Shown here piece after piece: positions 38,227-50,730 of a DNA stretch of 64,000 nucleotides (its first letter is position 1; each line of letters starts with the position of its first letter). Position numbers and translations under genes: made by a program. The stretch spans positions 248,001 to 312,000 of the forward strand of contig JAHNUO010000019.1 of NCBI GenBank assembly GCA_019787685.1. The letters run 5' to 3'. Below the pieces are notes generated by a model. The model was not told the origin of the DNA and did not search any database. It saw only the letters and a program-made list of their open reading frames with translations. This DNA is from Chiua virens (lineage: Eukaryota; Basidiomycota; Agaricomycetes; Boletales; Boletaceae).

Positions 38227-41200
38227 TCAGAACCCCAGCTGGCCATTCGAGAGGAAATGTGAACCGCCCGCACATCTATACCCAGTTCCTTGTCTTATCC
38301 ATTGATATCCCGCAGGGCAAACACCCATCTGCTCAAGCCTTCGCTGCATCTCTAGCGCCTTTCGCCTCTTCTCCTCTTCTTCCTGTTGTTTCTTCCTCAG
38401 AGCAGCTGCAGGCCCTCTCCCTCGCTGCTCTGACTTCGGCTTCTCGACGGCGTGCTGCTTCCAATTGACGCTCAAGCTCGCGTTGTTTCTCCACATCTGC
38501 CTTTGCGGCTGCCTGAACACGTTCCAGAAGCGTCGCCCTCGCCAGCTCTTCCTGCTTTTCGGCCTTGGCCAGTTCTTGCTGCAGACGGACTTCTTCTTCC
38601 AGGGCTTTCTTCTTTGCGTCTTCTTCTGCCTTGATATCCGCCTGAAGCTGATCCCAGACAGCGTCAGACACTCCCGCGTCACGTCTTGCGACTGGGTAGG
38701 TTCCAGGCCGATCCTCATCGAGCCCCTTTGCAGGCCGGCCACGTTTCGTGCGTTGCCTCTTGGATGATCCCTCCCCAGGATTCTTCGGATCAGGTTTTTT
38801 CGGTGGCTCCTTTGGGCCCGAAGCCGGCGGAGGAGGGGGCGGAGCGCGCTTTGTTGCCTGATTTGTCGACGTGGACGTGGAAGGTGGCGGCGGCGCTGAA
38901 TTGTTCATGCTTGCCGTGGGCATGGAACTAGGGGAGTGCGCGGTACGAGATACGTTCTGCCGAACCAATTGTTCGTGCAGCATCACTTCCATGACGCGCT
39001 GAGCCTCCTCTGCCGAAAGCGACTGTGAACTCGCACCGTCTGCCAAATTAGCAAATGCCTTTTGGGTCATCCTCTTCCCGAGGGTCTTGACATCACGTCC
39101 ATTGCCCCAGGAGGGAAGTGCAGACATTTGATCGATGATGTCCTGCATCTCGGCATATGTAGAACTCTTGTCACTGAGCTCGGGGACAATGATTTGGTTT
39201 TTCCTTAGGTCTTTGTCGAGCAGCTCCAGACATTGCTCCGAGGTCATATTCTTGAAGATGATCTCCTCGGAGAAACGACTGGAGAGACCAGGGTTGACTC
39301 CCAATAGCTCGTTCATTTGGTGGTCATAGCCAGCCAGGATGATGACGAGCTTATTCATGAAAGCGTTCGTGTGTCATCAATCCCACGATCTCGTCCATCG
39401 CTTCCTTTGCGAAGTGCCCTTCACTGAGCCGATAGGCTTCGTCAATGAAGAGCACCTTTCCAAGGGCCTTTTCGAATACACCCTTTGTCTTCGGTCCAGT
39501 GTGACCGACGTACTGCCCAACCAGGTCGGTTGCAGAGCACTCGATCACTTCTGTGGAGGACAGGAAACCCATGTCGTAATATACTTGTACCGAGCTTCCT
39601 CGCCGTCGTCGTTTTTCCAGTCCCTGTGTTTGGTGAATGATGGTTTACCCTTATCAGCTCCCTATTACGCACCTGGCGGGCCTTTGAACACGAAGTTACT
39701 CGGTATCTGAGTGCGCATATCGAGACCTTTTTCTTTCATCGCCCGAGCAATCTTTTGGTATCCCTCGAGTTTCTTTATAACCTCGTCACAACCCACGATG
39801 TCCGAAAACATCTTGGCAAGGTTTGCGGACGCGTTCTGACTTCTGTCGAAATCAGGATCGATATCTCGAGGCTCGAATTCTACGTCTATCCTTTGCGAAG
39901 CAGGGACGGATGCCATTCGCTTCTGATAACGGGCTTTGGCCTGGCCCAACAGATTTTCAACCTCTCCTGCATTTCCAAAGTTGGGTCGGTTCTTCATGCG
40001 ACTAAGCTGCTCGCGAGCGACTTCCTTGGCATCCTTGGTGGCGGATAGGTCCTGGTCCTTGAGCTTGTATTCGAAAATCTGCATGAGCTGAGGTTCCGTA
40101 AAGTCCTCAAAGTTGAATGCGTTTTCGATCGCGAACCGTCGAGCAAGCCCGGGATTAACGTTCTGAAATGGCGGATATGAGATCTAGCACAAACAACCCA
40201 AACGGCGTGAGACGTTACCTGGAACATCTCCTCCATCTGGTCCTTGTATCCGAGAAGAAGCACGCATCTGTCCTCTCCAGGGACGCTTTGGATCTCGGCC
40301 ACCATCGTGTCAATAACGGAGGTCTTGTAGATGTCTGTCCCGTTCTTGCTATACAACATATACGCCTAGATATGTGTCAGACTCTGTCGGCGGACCAGAC
40401 CATGTCCAATGAAACAAACAAACCTCGTCTATGACGAGCACTTTGCCTCGCGTACTCTCTAAAATGGACTTGGTGTTCTTTCTCCGATTCGCCCAGGTGG
40501 GCTCCGACAAAGTCCGCAGGGTTTTTGACCACGACTAAGAACGTGCAGCCTCAGCGTCGCGATACATCAAACGATCACATTGGCTTACCTTCACCATTGG
40601 TCAACATGCCAAGATCCGCGAGGATCTGACCATACAATTTGGCAACCGACGTCTTCCCCGTCCCTGGTGAACCGAGAAAGACCCTGTTGAGAGAAAATTG
40701 GATGGGCTCCTTCTCCGCCAACTCTCGTTGATAATTCGTTTCCAGAAGTGCAAAGAGGTTCCGGACAGAGTCCTTGACGGACTCCAGCCCGATGAGTCCC
40801 TGGAGTTTCGCCCACGGCGCGCTGTTCGGCAAGACTTTGGACGGATCCGGGCCAATTATGTCCTCTTTCGTGAGGAAAAAGTCGTCGGTCTGTTGTCCCG
40901 ACCGGCGCTCCTTCTCGACGCGTTCGGCTTGGCGTTCACAGATTTTAGGCGAACATGTTTTGCAACGCACGGGCGTTTCCGAAGCCAGGCCTGCCCCTCC
41001 CGCGACCCAGCCGTCGAACGGCGATACGAGTATACAGTCCATTGACACCATCTTCAACCTTCATCCGACCATTGTAGCGTTTCTGAACGAGATCTTCAAA
41101 CATCGACTGCAGTTCCTTATCCGTGTAATCCGCGAACGTGAGTTGATGTGGTACTCGGCTCGGTAGTCCAGGATTGTGTTCGAAGAATTTCTCCATCTGT

Positions 41201-44200
41201 TTGCTGTACCCAGCGAGGATGAACACGAGCGTCCCGACACGGTTTTCCATCTCTGCAAGAAGGAAATCCAAAACTTGTTTGCCGGATTGACCGTGTTCGC
41301 TGACGAGTTGATAGGCTTCGTCGATGAAGATGGCACCACCGCCAGCTTTCAACGCGTCGTCGATCATTTTCTGTGCCCCTTGTACACCTTCGAAGGCGAG
41401 CTTTGAACCTGTTGTCTCTAGGAACGCGTTCCCCGGGAGTGCCTGGATGGATTCGAGGAATTGCGCATACAGTCGCGCAACTGTCGTTTTCCCTTGAATA
41501 TGGAATCAGTATGTACCCTTCTTCGCATGCTACGACATGTCGTACCTGTTCCCGGGTTTCCAAGCAAGACAAGATTGTTACGTTCCTTGTTGATAGGTAC
41601 GCCTTGACGACGCATTGTATCGAGGCTGCCTTTGATCCGCAGGACCTGGTCCTTGACTTGTTCGAGCCCAGTCATGTCCATGAGCTTGTCAATGGCATCG
41701 TTTTGCACTCCATCGACACGCTTCTGGTTCTCCCACTTATCTCTCGCAGCAGACGGAAACATGGCACGAGGTGGGGCAGCGCCATTCGAAGGTGCCGCGG
41801 CACTGTTTGCAGTGTCTTGGGACGCGCTCTCTGCAGCCGCCTTCGCTTGCTCAACCGCCTGTTTGGCAGCCTTGTCAGCATCGCGAAGCTTCTGCTTTGT
41901 ATCATCGATCTCTTTCTCCTTTTTCTTCAGCTCGTCATCCCGGTCCTTTTTTGCCTGGGCGTCCTTCAACGCTTCCTGTTGGTATTGTAGCTTCGCCTGG
42001 AGCTCGATCATCTTGATAGTCGTGTTCTTGCTGTGCCCGCTCACGTTCCTCTTGAGCCTTGATATCCAGTATGGCTTGCTTCTCGAGTCGCTTGTTCAAT
42101 TTGGTGCAGGCAGAGCAGGTAGCAGGGCGGCCCTGGTGGCACTTCCAAGTCATCTTGTGCGCGCCGGCTGGGCATGTATCCTGGAACTGGCGCGTGCACA
42201 GCATAGAGGCATGGACATCGGGCTGACCAGGGCCCGAACGCAGCGGATGACACTTCTTCTGGCACAGGTGGGCCTGACAATTCAAAAGTACGTTACTGGT
42301 CACTTGGTGAGTGAACAGAATCATGAATCAGAGAATTCGATTACACTCACCAGGGTTCAGTGCATCCACCGTCGGGGCATCGATCGTCGAACTCCCCGGG
42401 CTGTGGGATAATTACCATTTTCGAGGGATGTCGCTCGCACTTGGTCGGGAAGCCGTCGAAGACATAGCGTCTGTTGTTCAACATGGAGAAGAACTTTTCC
42501 CACAGCGCCCCTCCCCTCTTAGACTTTGTGAACGTGTGAGAGTTCCCGATAAGAACCAGTCCGTCTCGGGCACGAGAGAGAAGGACATTGAGACGCTCGG
42601 GCGAGCTCATGAAGCCGATACTGTTGTCAGGGTTCGACCGAGTCAAACTTGCTATGACGATCTTGCTCTCTTCTCCCTGGTAGTTATCTATCGAGATAAT
42701 TGAATGAAGTGAGCTTCATGTTGTATTCGAATCTTACCGATCGTCGCCAATCGTATGCCCTGCTGATCGGCCTTGGTAGCCACCGAGCCTGTTTGACCCA
42801 GGCCTGCCTTGTTCAGGTCGTTGGCATCCAAATCGTTCAGAACCGCGTCGTCTTGCAACGCGTGGCGGAGCTTGGACAGCTGGCCCAAATACGGGGTAAG
42901 GATGACCATATCCTTGTTCTTGTACCCTGTTGTTTGAAATAACGCACGATCTTGAGGACCATCTCGGCCTCGTACGTGTTCTGCTTCGACGATGTGGACT
43001 CAGCATCTCTACGATCGGCGATTCGTGTCTCGTCATCTTCGGGCTGAGAATGGTTGACGAATATAACGTTGGATTGGACGCCAAGGATATTGGGCCGGTT
43101 TTGGGTGCTTGCGTGGTCAACGAGGTCCGGATACGTCAACTCCCGGACAAACGCGGAAATCTCCGGCCTCATACGGTGTTGGGTCGTCAGGGTTTGGTGG
43201 GGAAAGTTCTTCAGAACGAGCCGTTCAAAGAGAGATCGGTTGAGGTCAAACCCTTCCCCTTTCTCGACTGTCAACTGATAGCTGTTGACCTTGGGACGAA
43301 GTTGTCTAGGATAAATATGAGCGTTCATAGCATAGTGCGGGGAACTAATACATACTTATGATCCCCAATGAGGATCATTTGGTTCGTCTTTTCACCCAAC
43401 GCCGTTAGGGTATGACTCTCCAGGATTTCACCGGCTTCTTCGACGAGCAAAACGTCTGGACTAACTAAGGCAAGGTCCCCAGCATACTTGGCAGCTCCAG
43501 TTGTCGTGCACCCGATGATCCGTTTCTGCTTAAGGAGCGCTACCGTTGAGTCCCCAAACCTTCGAGCTAGCTCATCTTGAGCGTTGTTATAATCCCTGCC
43601 GACGTTGCACATATCTGTGACGAGACTCTGGATGATCTCGTCTCTCCACTTGGCGATTAATGCTTGACGAGAAGAGGATCCATCTCCCAAATTTCTCTTG
43701 CACGACTGGGGTATACGACGGGGTGATTCTTGAACATGCCAGCGTCCCAGCCATTCGACCACTGGTATAGGAGATAATCTTGCTGAATTGGTTTCCCCTT
43801 CTTGCCTACGATCTGCGATCCATCGGGCTCTAATGGAACCTGGAACGCTTCCCAAAAGTCAAAGTCTTCGAACTCTATGTGGGTGAGTATGTCGTCCAGT
43901 GTAATCGCTTTGTCCGCGTTCGCAATCGCCTGAAAAGAATTCCCCAAACGCTCTACCAAGAAGCCAGACCTAGACTTGGCTTGCTCGATTAAGGTCCATT
44001 CTGCTTTAGAGCGCGGGGCCTTGGTACGTTCTTGGGATTGTAACGAGAGGTGCTGTACGCCCGCACTTGCTCGTCCACCAATACGGACGATCGATTCAGC
44101 AGCGATACCGATCCCAATGAGATCTTCGAGGAACTGATCGAGAGCGTGGTTTGTGTAACACACGACGAGCATCGTCTGAGACGTGTGATCGTGGATCGCC

Positions 44201-45744
44201 TTCGCGAGAAGGGCGCCGATGAAAGATTTCCCGGTACCTGGAATTCAAGATACGTAAGGTCGCGCATACATTGAAACGTTGAAAAGTAAATACACACCTG
44301 GGGGCCCCTGAATCAGCGCTACTCGTTGGCGTAGCCCAGCGAGGAGAGACGCTGCTTGAGATGGATCAAGAAGGATGGATTTAGACGTGAGGATCGATTG
44401 GAGATCCATGGCTGGATTCTTCGACAGTGGCCGCACAACTTCTTCAGCTACTGTAGGAGGAGATTGAAGCGGGCCCTCATCCCAGAACAATAGCTCATCC
44501 GACAAAGGAACAAGCTGCATGTTCTTGAGTGCCTTGAGAACCGGCTCGAACGCAAACAAGGCTATGTCGATCTGAAGAAGCCGTATGTTTTTGGAGACGC
44601 TCAAGCGAAGAAGGGTTTTGAACGTGCTGGCTTCGCCATCCAACTGGAGGACGATCCTAGGTAGTTTCTCAGCAAGTAAATCTTCCACACGAAGGACGGT
44701 AGCGAAGGAAACGATATTTTCATCGGCGATAAGACAAGCAAGGGATTGATGCCTGAGGATCTTGGATCCAGCCGGATCGTCCGAAAAGAACTTTTTCCTG
44801 TCCTTGACACCCTTCAACTGCGGAAAGTCGTGGTGACATCGAAGGACGAGTCCCCACCGACAGCCTCTTTCCTGCGAGCCTGTGTACACATCAACCATAG
44901 AGAGTCCGTTAATGTGGAGACCGCGGTATCGTCCAGGTTTCTTTTTCAGCGCGACCTGGAGTTCCTCACGCATGTTATAAATCATATCTTCTCTGAGCAT
45001 ACGAAACGTATTGTCCAGATAGTCCCGTTCACGGCTATCGATCACTTCCGGATCATCCAGGACAGAAGCGGGTCTGATGAAAGGGGTTTTTTTACTGAGA
45101 ATCTCGTCTGCTGTGGGGAGGATGGCAATCTCGCGGAAGTTCAAGAAGTCGTTGTCATGTCGACCGCCGGGGCCAGACGGGTCATTAACAGCGCTACCAG
45201 AAGCAAAGGTAGCGAGGACGTGTTTGATGTGGTGAGCAATCTGTCGCACTTCAAGGTCTTGGGATTCAAAGAGTTTACCAAGAACCTTTGAGGCGAGGTC
45301 CCTGTATGGAGATGGGTCCCTTTCCTTGAGGACGATCAACCTGTCCAAAACTTTGGAGAAGACATGCTGAGCTTTCTCTGTCAGTGCTCCTGTCTCGAAC
45401 GCCTGTGCAAAAGCCGACCAGAAAATAGCGGGATCGACGATTGCGATGAGAATATGATCGAGTATACCACCGCCGAGGTCTGCGGCCCGTAACAAGTACT
45501 CCAAAGTATTGGTAGCGAGGCCATTGAGGAACGACAAGGAGAGATCAAAGCGCATGGCATTCTGGATGGATGGTAATCCAGGAGGGTTCAAGATAAGTTT
45601 TTCTGCAGATTTTGCAGGGTCTTCTTGTATACAAAGCGCCTCAAGGAAGAGACGAGAAGTGCGTGGGTCCACAGCGGCTCTGCCATACAGGATGTCATTA
45701 AAGCGCTTGTTGAGCTGAAGGATGCGAGTTTGGTCACGGTTCAT
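38227..45744 (-). CDS. Giant ZNFX1/NFX1-like SF1 helicase fused to three CbbX/SpoVK-type AAA+ ATPases; several apparent frameshifts
   Basis: ATG 45744 (MNRDQTRIL) matches the start of the 13142 paralogue. The helicase half has Walker A GPPG-TGKSF across the intron after 44298, motif II LLVEEAGEIL (about 43440), GDHK-QLRPKVN, TTQHRMRPEI, DNYQGEESKIVIASL and RLNVLLSRARDGLVLIGN (about 42590). An NFX1-like finger follows (LNCQAHLCQKKCHP, CHQGRPATCSACTK, about 42290-42110), then a coiled coil. Three AAA+ modules come next: GNPGTGKTT/AIFIDEAYQL (41.5-41.0 kb), GSPGTGKTS/VLVIDEAYML (40.7-40.2 kb) and GPPGTGKTT/VLFIDEAYRL (39.7-39.1 kb). The end is a Pro-rich linker, a Glu/Arg coiled coil and the Cys-containing terminus CPAGYQWIRQGTGYRCAGG. 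About nine one-base shifts are inferred (near 43676, 42923, 42290, 42020, 40946, 40480, 39588, 39359, 38420) with no nonsense substitution. RNA-helicase/antiviral function is by analogy with animal ZNFX1 only. Confidence 0.8.
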
Positions 45745-46854
45745 GTGTAGGGTTTGAAAAGAAAGAGAGCTGGGTGTCACAACAAAGTTTGAAGGGTGGC
45801 GGCAGTGGGCAAGAAGTTGAGCACGAGGCTCTTTGAAGGAGGACCATATAGGGATCTCGCTAGGATCAGCGTGGTACTGAATCCGGTAACTCACGAGGCG
45901 CTAGAGTCAGCAATATTAATGTGACGGGTAACCTGAGAAATCACGCACACAATGGATCGCATCAGCTGAACTAATAAAACCATTTTCTGATTCCATTCTT
46001 CACCCACAGCACCTGCACGTACACGCTGCGACAGGCTAGGGTGAATTCTCCGTCCTATCAATCACCGACACTCCCCCTGGGTTACCTAAGACCCAGTGAA
46101 ATAGCTCATGATATAATGCGTGATTGAGCGGTGTATATTCGAGTCATAGTAAACACGCGCATCCAAGCATGCAATGTGGCATGAGCTATTCGACGTGATC
46201 GATCAATCAAGTACTGGGTATTTTGAAGGAGGCACACGTTGGTACTTAGAAGATCTAAGTTGTAGCTTCTTGAATTATGACCCGATATCGGGATCCGAGA
46301 ACTGCAGTACGAGCAGGATTGCATGTGTGGGACCCGTGATGATGAGATCTCGAAGAGTTACATAGTGGATGCTCGGGTGATCAGCTAGGCTCAAGTGACC
46401 GAGGTTTAGAATGTATGTAGGAATTCGAGCTAGTACATGATACGAATCGGAAAGGCACAGGTGTCTTTCGGCAACGACCGACAGCTTTTTTCAAGTGAGT
46501 TCTGCCACGCGGAGTTAGCTGACTTCAAGTTCACGTACCAATTTAGAATCCGAGCCAGCTCGTTGAATATTCGAACGTTCAACGTCAACGTTCAACGACT
46601 GGGTGAATGAGTACTATGCTCCTGTGCTTATACTTCGTCAACGGAGCAACATTGTCATCCTTATTGCACACGTCGAAGTAAGAAACAGTAAGGTATTTTT
46701 CGTTCAGTACCAACAATTCTTCAATTCTTCGGGTGCTTGTCTATAGGCTGCCATTGCTGATTCAGATATCACGAGCGTCCACCGGCCTCGAGGCGTTGCC
46801 TCGTCAAGGTGGTTTAACACCTTTTATAAAATATTGTTTTTTTCAATCTGTAGT
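45745..46854. other. Upstream region of the giant gene, no coding sequence recognised
   Basis: The promoter of the helicase-AAA+ gene should lie here. An in-frame extension upstream of 45744 to 45894 is open, but the paralogue lacks it, so I place the start at 45744. The rest holds only short frames. Confidence 0.4.
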
Positions 46855-47707
46855 TAGAGAACTGCACGGGTATGGATCACCCGTGACAGGTTACGGGTAT
46901 GGGTGTCCATGGGTGGTTGCCATATATGGACCCGTGGACCCGCCACCCATCGTGACCAATACCTGCACACCTAACCTCGTATCTCATCACCACGGCCGCC
47001 ATTTGATTTGTGGCTTCAAAGCTATTGAAATGGATCAAATGTGATCCATTTCAATGGCTTTGGAGCTGCGCTTTTGCCTCAACACTTCCCGAGCTCGCCT
47101 CCTCCTTCTCTCACCCATTTGGACCATTTCCCCCCCATATCTCACCACCATTGCAGCCGTTCGATTCGTGGCTTCAAAGCCATCAAAATGGATCATATTT
47201 GATCCATTTCACATGGCTTTGGGGCTGCGCTTCTGCCTCAACACTTCCCGAGCTTGCCTCCTCCTCCTCCTACCCCCTTGGACCGTTTTTACCCCGTATC
47301 TCGTCGCCATCGCTGCTGCTCGATTTGTGGCTTCAAAGCCATTGAAATGGATCACATTTGATCCATTTCAAATGGCTTTGGGGCTGCGCTTCTGCCTTGA
47401 CACCTCTCAACTTCGCCTCCTCCTCCACCTACCCCCTTGGACCATCTTCATCCCATATCTCGTCACCATTGCGGCCGTTTGATTCGTAGCTTCAAAGCCA
47501 TCAAGCCTCATCATATCTGATGAGGTTTGCATGGCTTTGGGGCTGCAAATCATTCTCACCTTTGTATTCCATAGTTCCACCAGTTACCCATCATACCCGT
47601 CAGGGGCACCCGCAGGATATAGAACCCATGGGTTACGGTACGGGTTGTGACAGGTTGGGTACGGGTTGGTGCCACGACACCCGTGGGTTCACCCGTGCAG
47701 AACTCTA
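46855..47707. mobile_element. hAT-like non-autonomous DNA element (MITE) with internal tandem hairpins
   Basis: The left end reads TAGAGAACTGCACGGGTA and the right end, on the other strand, reads TAGAGTTCTGCACGGGTG. They form imperfect terminal inverted repeats, and both ends continue into ACGGGT-rich subterminal DNA. The TAGAG...GCACGGGT form resembles hAT-superfamily ends. No transposase is encoded. I could not find a matching 8-bp target duplication (TCTGTAGT on the left, ACAGGGGA on the right), so the exact ends or the class may be off. The interior consists of four ~158-bp tandem units. Confidence 0.6.
47017..47539. repeat. Four tandem ~158-bp units, each centred on a ~46-bp inverted repeat
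   Basis: Inverted repeats of the form CAAAGCCATTGAAATGGATC...GATCCATTTCAAATGGCTTTG occur at 47017-47062, 47175-47221, 47334-47380 and, more diverged, 47493-47539. The spacing is 158, 159 and 159 bp. Each could fold into a stem of about 20 bp. Between them lies CT-rich DNA ending in CCCTTGGACC. They lie inside the hAT-like element. The open frame running through them is a consequence of the repeat and not evidence of a gene. Confidence 0.85.
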
Positions 47708-48140
47708 ACAGGGGATGAGTCTACAATGAAGTTGAGTGAGCAGAAACAGCCCCAAAGGGAGGGTGTGCGCATGCGGGTGGCTGTGCTGCGTCGGCCTACT
47801 GAACGGACGAAGGATTTGAGCTCGAGTTCGAATGCCGCTTGGCGAGCCACATGGTTTTCGTTGAGCAAAAAAGGCAGCTTTGTATTGATAAGCGAAATAA
47901 GTGACGGGTAAGTACAGAAGCGAAAAAAGCGAAATACGCGAAAAAAGCGTCGGATAGGTATGGTCAGACTACTTTCCCGCGCCGTTCTCCCTTTAGTTTT
48001 TAGACGAGGCATTTCACCCGAGTCGTTGCCTCGTAAGGTTATTTTTTTGGGGTTTGTAAAGTTTGAGTAGGTAGTGGATTATCTGAGTCAAGGTAAATTA
48101 TGAGCAAGGTTTTATTTTGTAGACTCATGTAGTTCAATTT
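47708..48140. repeat. Left flank of satellite array (half-spacer)
   Basis: The flank contains GGCGAGCCACATGGTTTTCG followed by GAGCAAAAAAGG (about 47836-47875), ACGCGAAAAAAGCGTCGGAT (about 47937) and the inverted repeat ACGAGGC...GCCTCGT at 48004-48034. The first two phrases recur in the same orientation at the right end of the array (about 59718-59860); the inverted repeat recurs in every internal spacer. Confidence 0.7.
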
Positions 48141-50364
48141 ATGATTGACAGTGAAACAAACATACCAGAGTGAAATCAGGAAGGGTCAAGGGAAGTAGGG
48201 TAACCTTGACATGTCACAACAGTCTCGGGTTGATGTAAAGGCAGGAATAAGACCTAGACAGAGTAAGTAGAGTGGGCACCAAGGGGCAAATCAACTGGTC
48301 ACGAAACAAACGTACCACATTGAAATTGAGACAAAGGGGGATGGAGGCAAGAGGAGTGACTGGGAGGTGTCGGGGCTGTTTGATGTCGATATAGAGGTGG
48401 GAATGGCAGCTAAATAGACTAAATGGAGTGAGCATGAATTGACAAATTGATTGACAGCGAAACGAACGTACCAAAATGAAATTAAGATCTAGGGAGGATC
48501 GAGGCAACTGGGGAGACTGGGATGGATTGGGGCCATTTTGGGTGGAAGTAAAAGTGGGACTGGTACCTAAATGGACCCAATGGAGTGAGTACAAAGCAGT
48601 GAATCATTCAGTAGTGAAACGAACGTACCACAGTGAATTTGAGATCCAAGGGGGGTCAAGGCAAGTGGGGCAGCTTGGTACATGTCAAGGCCGTTTTGTG
48701 CAGATGTAAGGGTGATGATAGCACCCAAATACACTCAATGAAATGAATAGTGAGCGCTGAAACGATCTGGGGCGAAACGAACATACCACAGTGAATTTGA
48801 GGTCCAAGGGGGGTCAAGGCATGTAGGGTAATGGGGGCGTGCCGGGGCCATTTCGGGACAACATAAAGGCATGGATGGGACCTAAATGGACGTAGTAAAG
48901 TGTGCCCCAAGCAGCGAATCAACCGGTTGTGAAACGAACGTACCGCATTGATATTTCAGTCCAAGGGGGGAGGGGAGGCAAGGGGAGCGACTGGGACATG
49001 TCGGGGGTGTTTCGGGTCGACGTAAAGGCATGAATGGGACCTAAATAGACGTAGTAAAGTGTGCCCCAAGCGGCAAATCAACCGGTCGTGAAACGAACGT
49101 ACCACATTGATATTTCAGTCCAAGGGGGGAGGGGAGGCAAGGGGAGCGACTGGGACATGTCGGGGGTGTTTCGGGTCGATGTAAAGGCAGGAATGGCACC
49201 TAAATAGACTCAGTAGAGTGGGCCCCAAGCGGGAAATCAATTTGCCGCGAAATGAACGTACCACATTGAAATTAAGGTCCAAGGGGGGAGGGGAGGCAAG
49301 AGGAATGGCTGGGACGTGTCGGGGCCATTTCAAGTCGATGTAAAGGTAGGAATGGTGGCTAAATAGACTAAATGTAGTGAATACGAAGCGACGAATCGAT
49401 CGACGTCAAAACGAACGTACCAGAGCGACAATAAGATCTAGGGAGGGTCGAGGCAAGTGGGGTGACCGGGATGCGTCGGGGCTGTTTCGGGTGGATGTAA
49501 AGGTGGGAATGGGACCTAAATATGCTCAATGGAGTGAGTACCAAGTGGTGAAACGATCGGTGGTGAAACGAACGCACCACACTGAATTTGAGGTCCAAGG
49601 GGGGTCAAGGCATGTAAGATAACCAGGACATGCCGGGGCTGTTTTGGGTCGACATAAAGGCATGAATGGCACCTAAATAGACGTAATAGAGTGTGCCCCA
49701 AGCGGCGAATCAACCGGTCGTGAAATGAACGTACCACAATGATATTTCAGTCCAAGGGGGGAGGGGAGGCAAGGGGAGCGAGTGGGACATGTCGGGGGTG
49801 TTTTGGGTCGACATAAAGGCGTGAATGGCACCTAAATAGACATAATAGAGTGTGCCCCAAGCGGCGAATCAACCGGTTGTGAAACGAACATGCCACATTG
49901 ATATTTCGGATCAAGGGGGAGGGGAGGCAAGGGGAGCGACTGGGACATGTCGGGGGTGTTTCGGGTCGATGTAAAGGTAGGAATGGTGGCTAAATAGACT
50001 AAATGTAGTGGGTATGAAGCGACGAATCGATCGACGGCAAAACGAACGTACCAGAGCGAAAATAAGATCTAGGGGGGGTCAAGGCAAGTGGGGTGACCGG
50101 GATGTATTGCCAAGGGCTGTTTCGGGTCAATGTAAAGGTGGGAATGGGACCTAAATATGCTCAATGGAGTGAGTACCAAGTGGTGAAACGATCGGTGGTG
50201 AAACGAACGCACCACACTGAATTTGAGGTCCAGGGGGTCAAGGCAAGTGGGGTAACCAGGAGGGGTTGGGGCCATTTCGGGCCGACATAAAGATTGGAAT
50301 GGGACCTAAATACACTGAATGGAGTGTGTACCGAGCGACAAAACAAACAGCGGCGAAACGGATG
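48140..50364. repeat. Satellite block I, ~158-bp monomers (about 14 copies)
   Basis: The monomers share the box GAAACGAACGTACCA, a purine-rich box GTCCAAGGGGGGAGGGGAGG, GACATGTCGGGG, a GTAAAGG box and CCTAAATAGAC. Spacing between successive GTACCA boxes is 157-159 bp. Variants such as ACCACATTGATATTTCAG, ACCAGAGCGACAATAAG and ACCACACTGAATTTGAGG recur in a set order, which indicates higher-order organisation. Both strands are poor in stop codons, giving many spurious open frames. Confidence 0.9.
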
Positions 50365-50730
50365 TACCAGAGAGAATTTGTCCAAAAGGTGAGGTTGAGT
50401 CGAAAGCGAAGGGACAGCCCAAAAAGGCAAGCACGTGGCATTTAGCGACTGAAGCGACCGACGCGACCGACGTGACCGAAGCGCACAGCCGAGCGAGGAG
50501 CGAGACAGCCGAAATAGGCGTCGGGTAAGATTCTCCCACACCCCGTTCTCCGTTAACTTATAGACGAGGCGTTTCACCCGAGTCGTTGCCTCGCAAGGTT
50601 ATTTTTTTGGGTTTGTAAAGTTTGAGTAGGTAGTGGATTATCTGAGTCAAAGTAAATGGTTTTATTTTATTTGAGTATTCAGGTATGTACAAAATTCAAA
50701 TGTAGACTCATGTAGTTCAATTTATGATTG
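50365..50730. repeat. Array spacer 1 with 9-bp minisatellite (4 copies) and hairpin
   Basis: After the ACCAGAGAGAATTTGTCC variant monomer comes GGACAGCCCAAAAAGGCAAG. Four 9-bp units of the GCGACCGAM type follow at 50445-50480, then GCGCACAGCCGAGCGAGGAG, an inverted repeat ACGAGGC...GCCTCG at 50564-50593, and an AT-rich tail. Confidence 0.85.

Noticed and set aside
45745..45894. N-terminal extension of the giant gene to ATG 45894
   Set aside because: The paralogue at 13142 starts at the equivalent of 45744, and the extra 50 residues show no conservation.
47010..47482. Open frames through the four hairpin units
   Set aside because: They change frame between units and are explained by the tandem repeat inside the MITE-like element.
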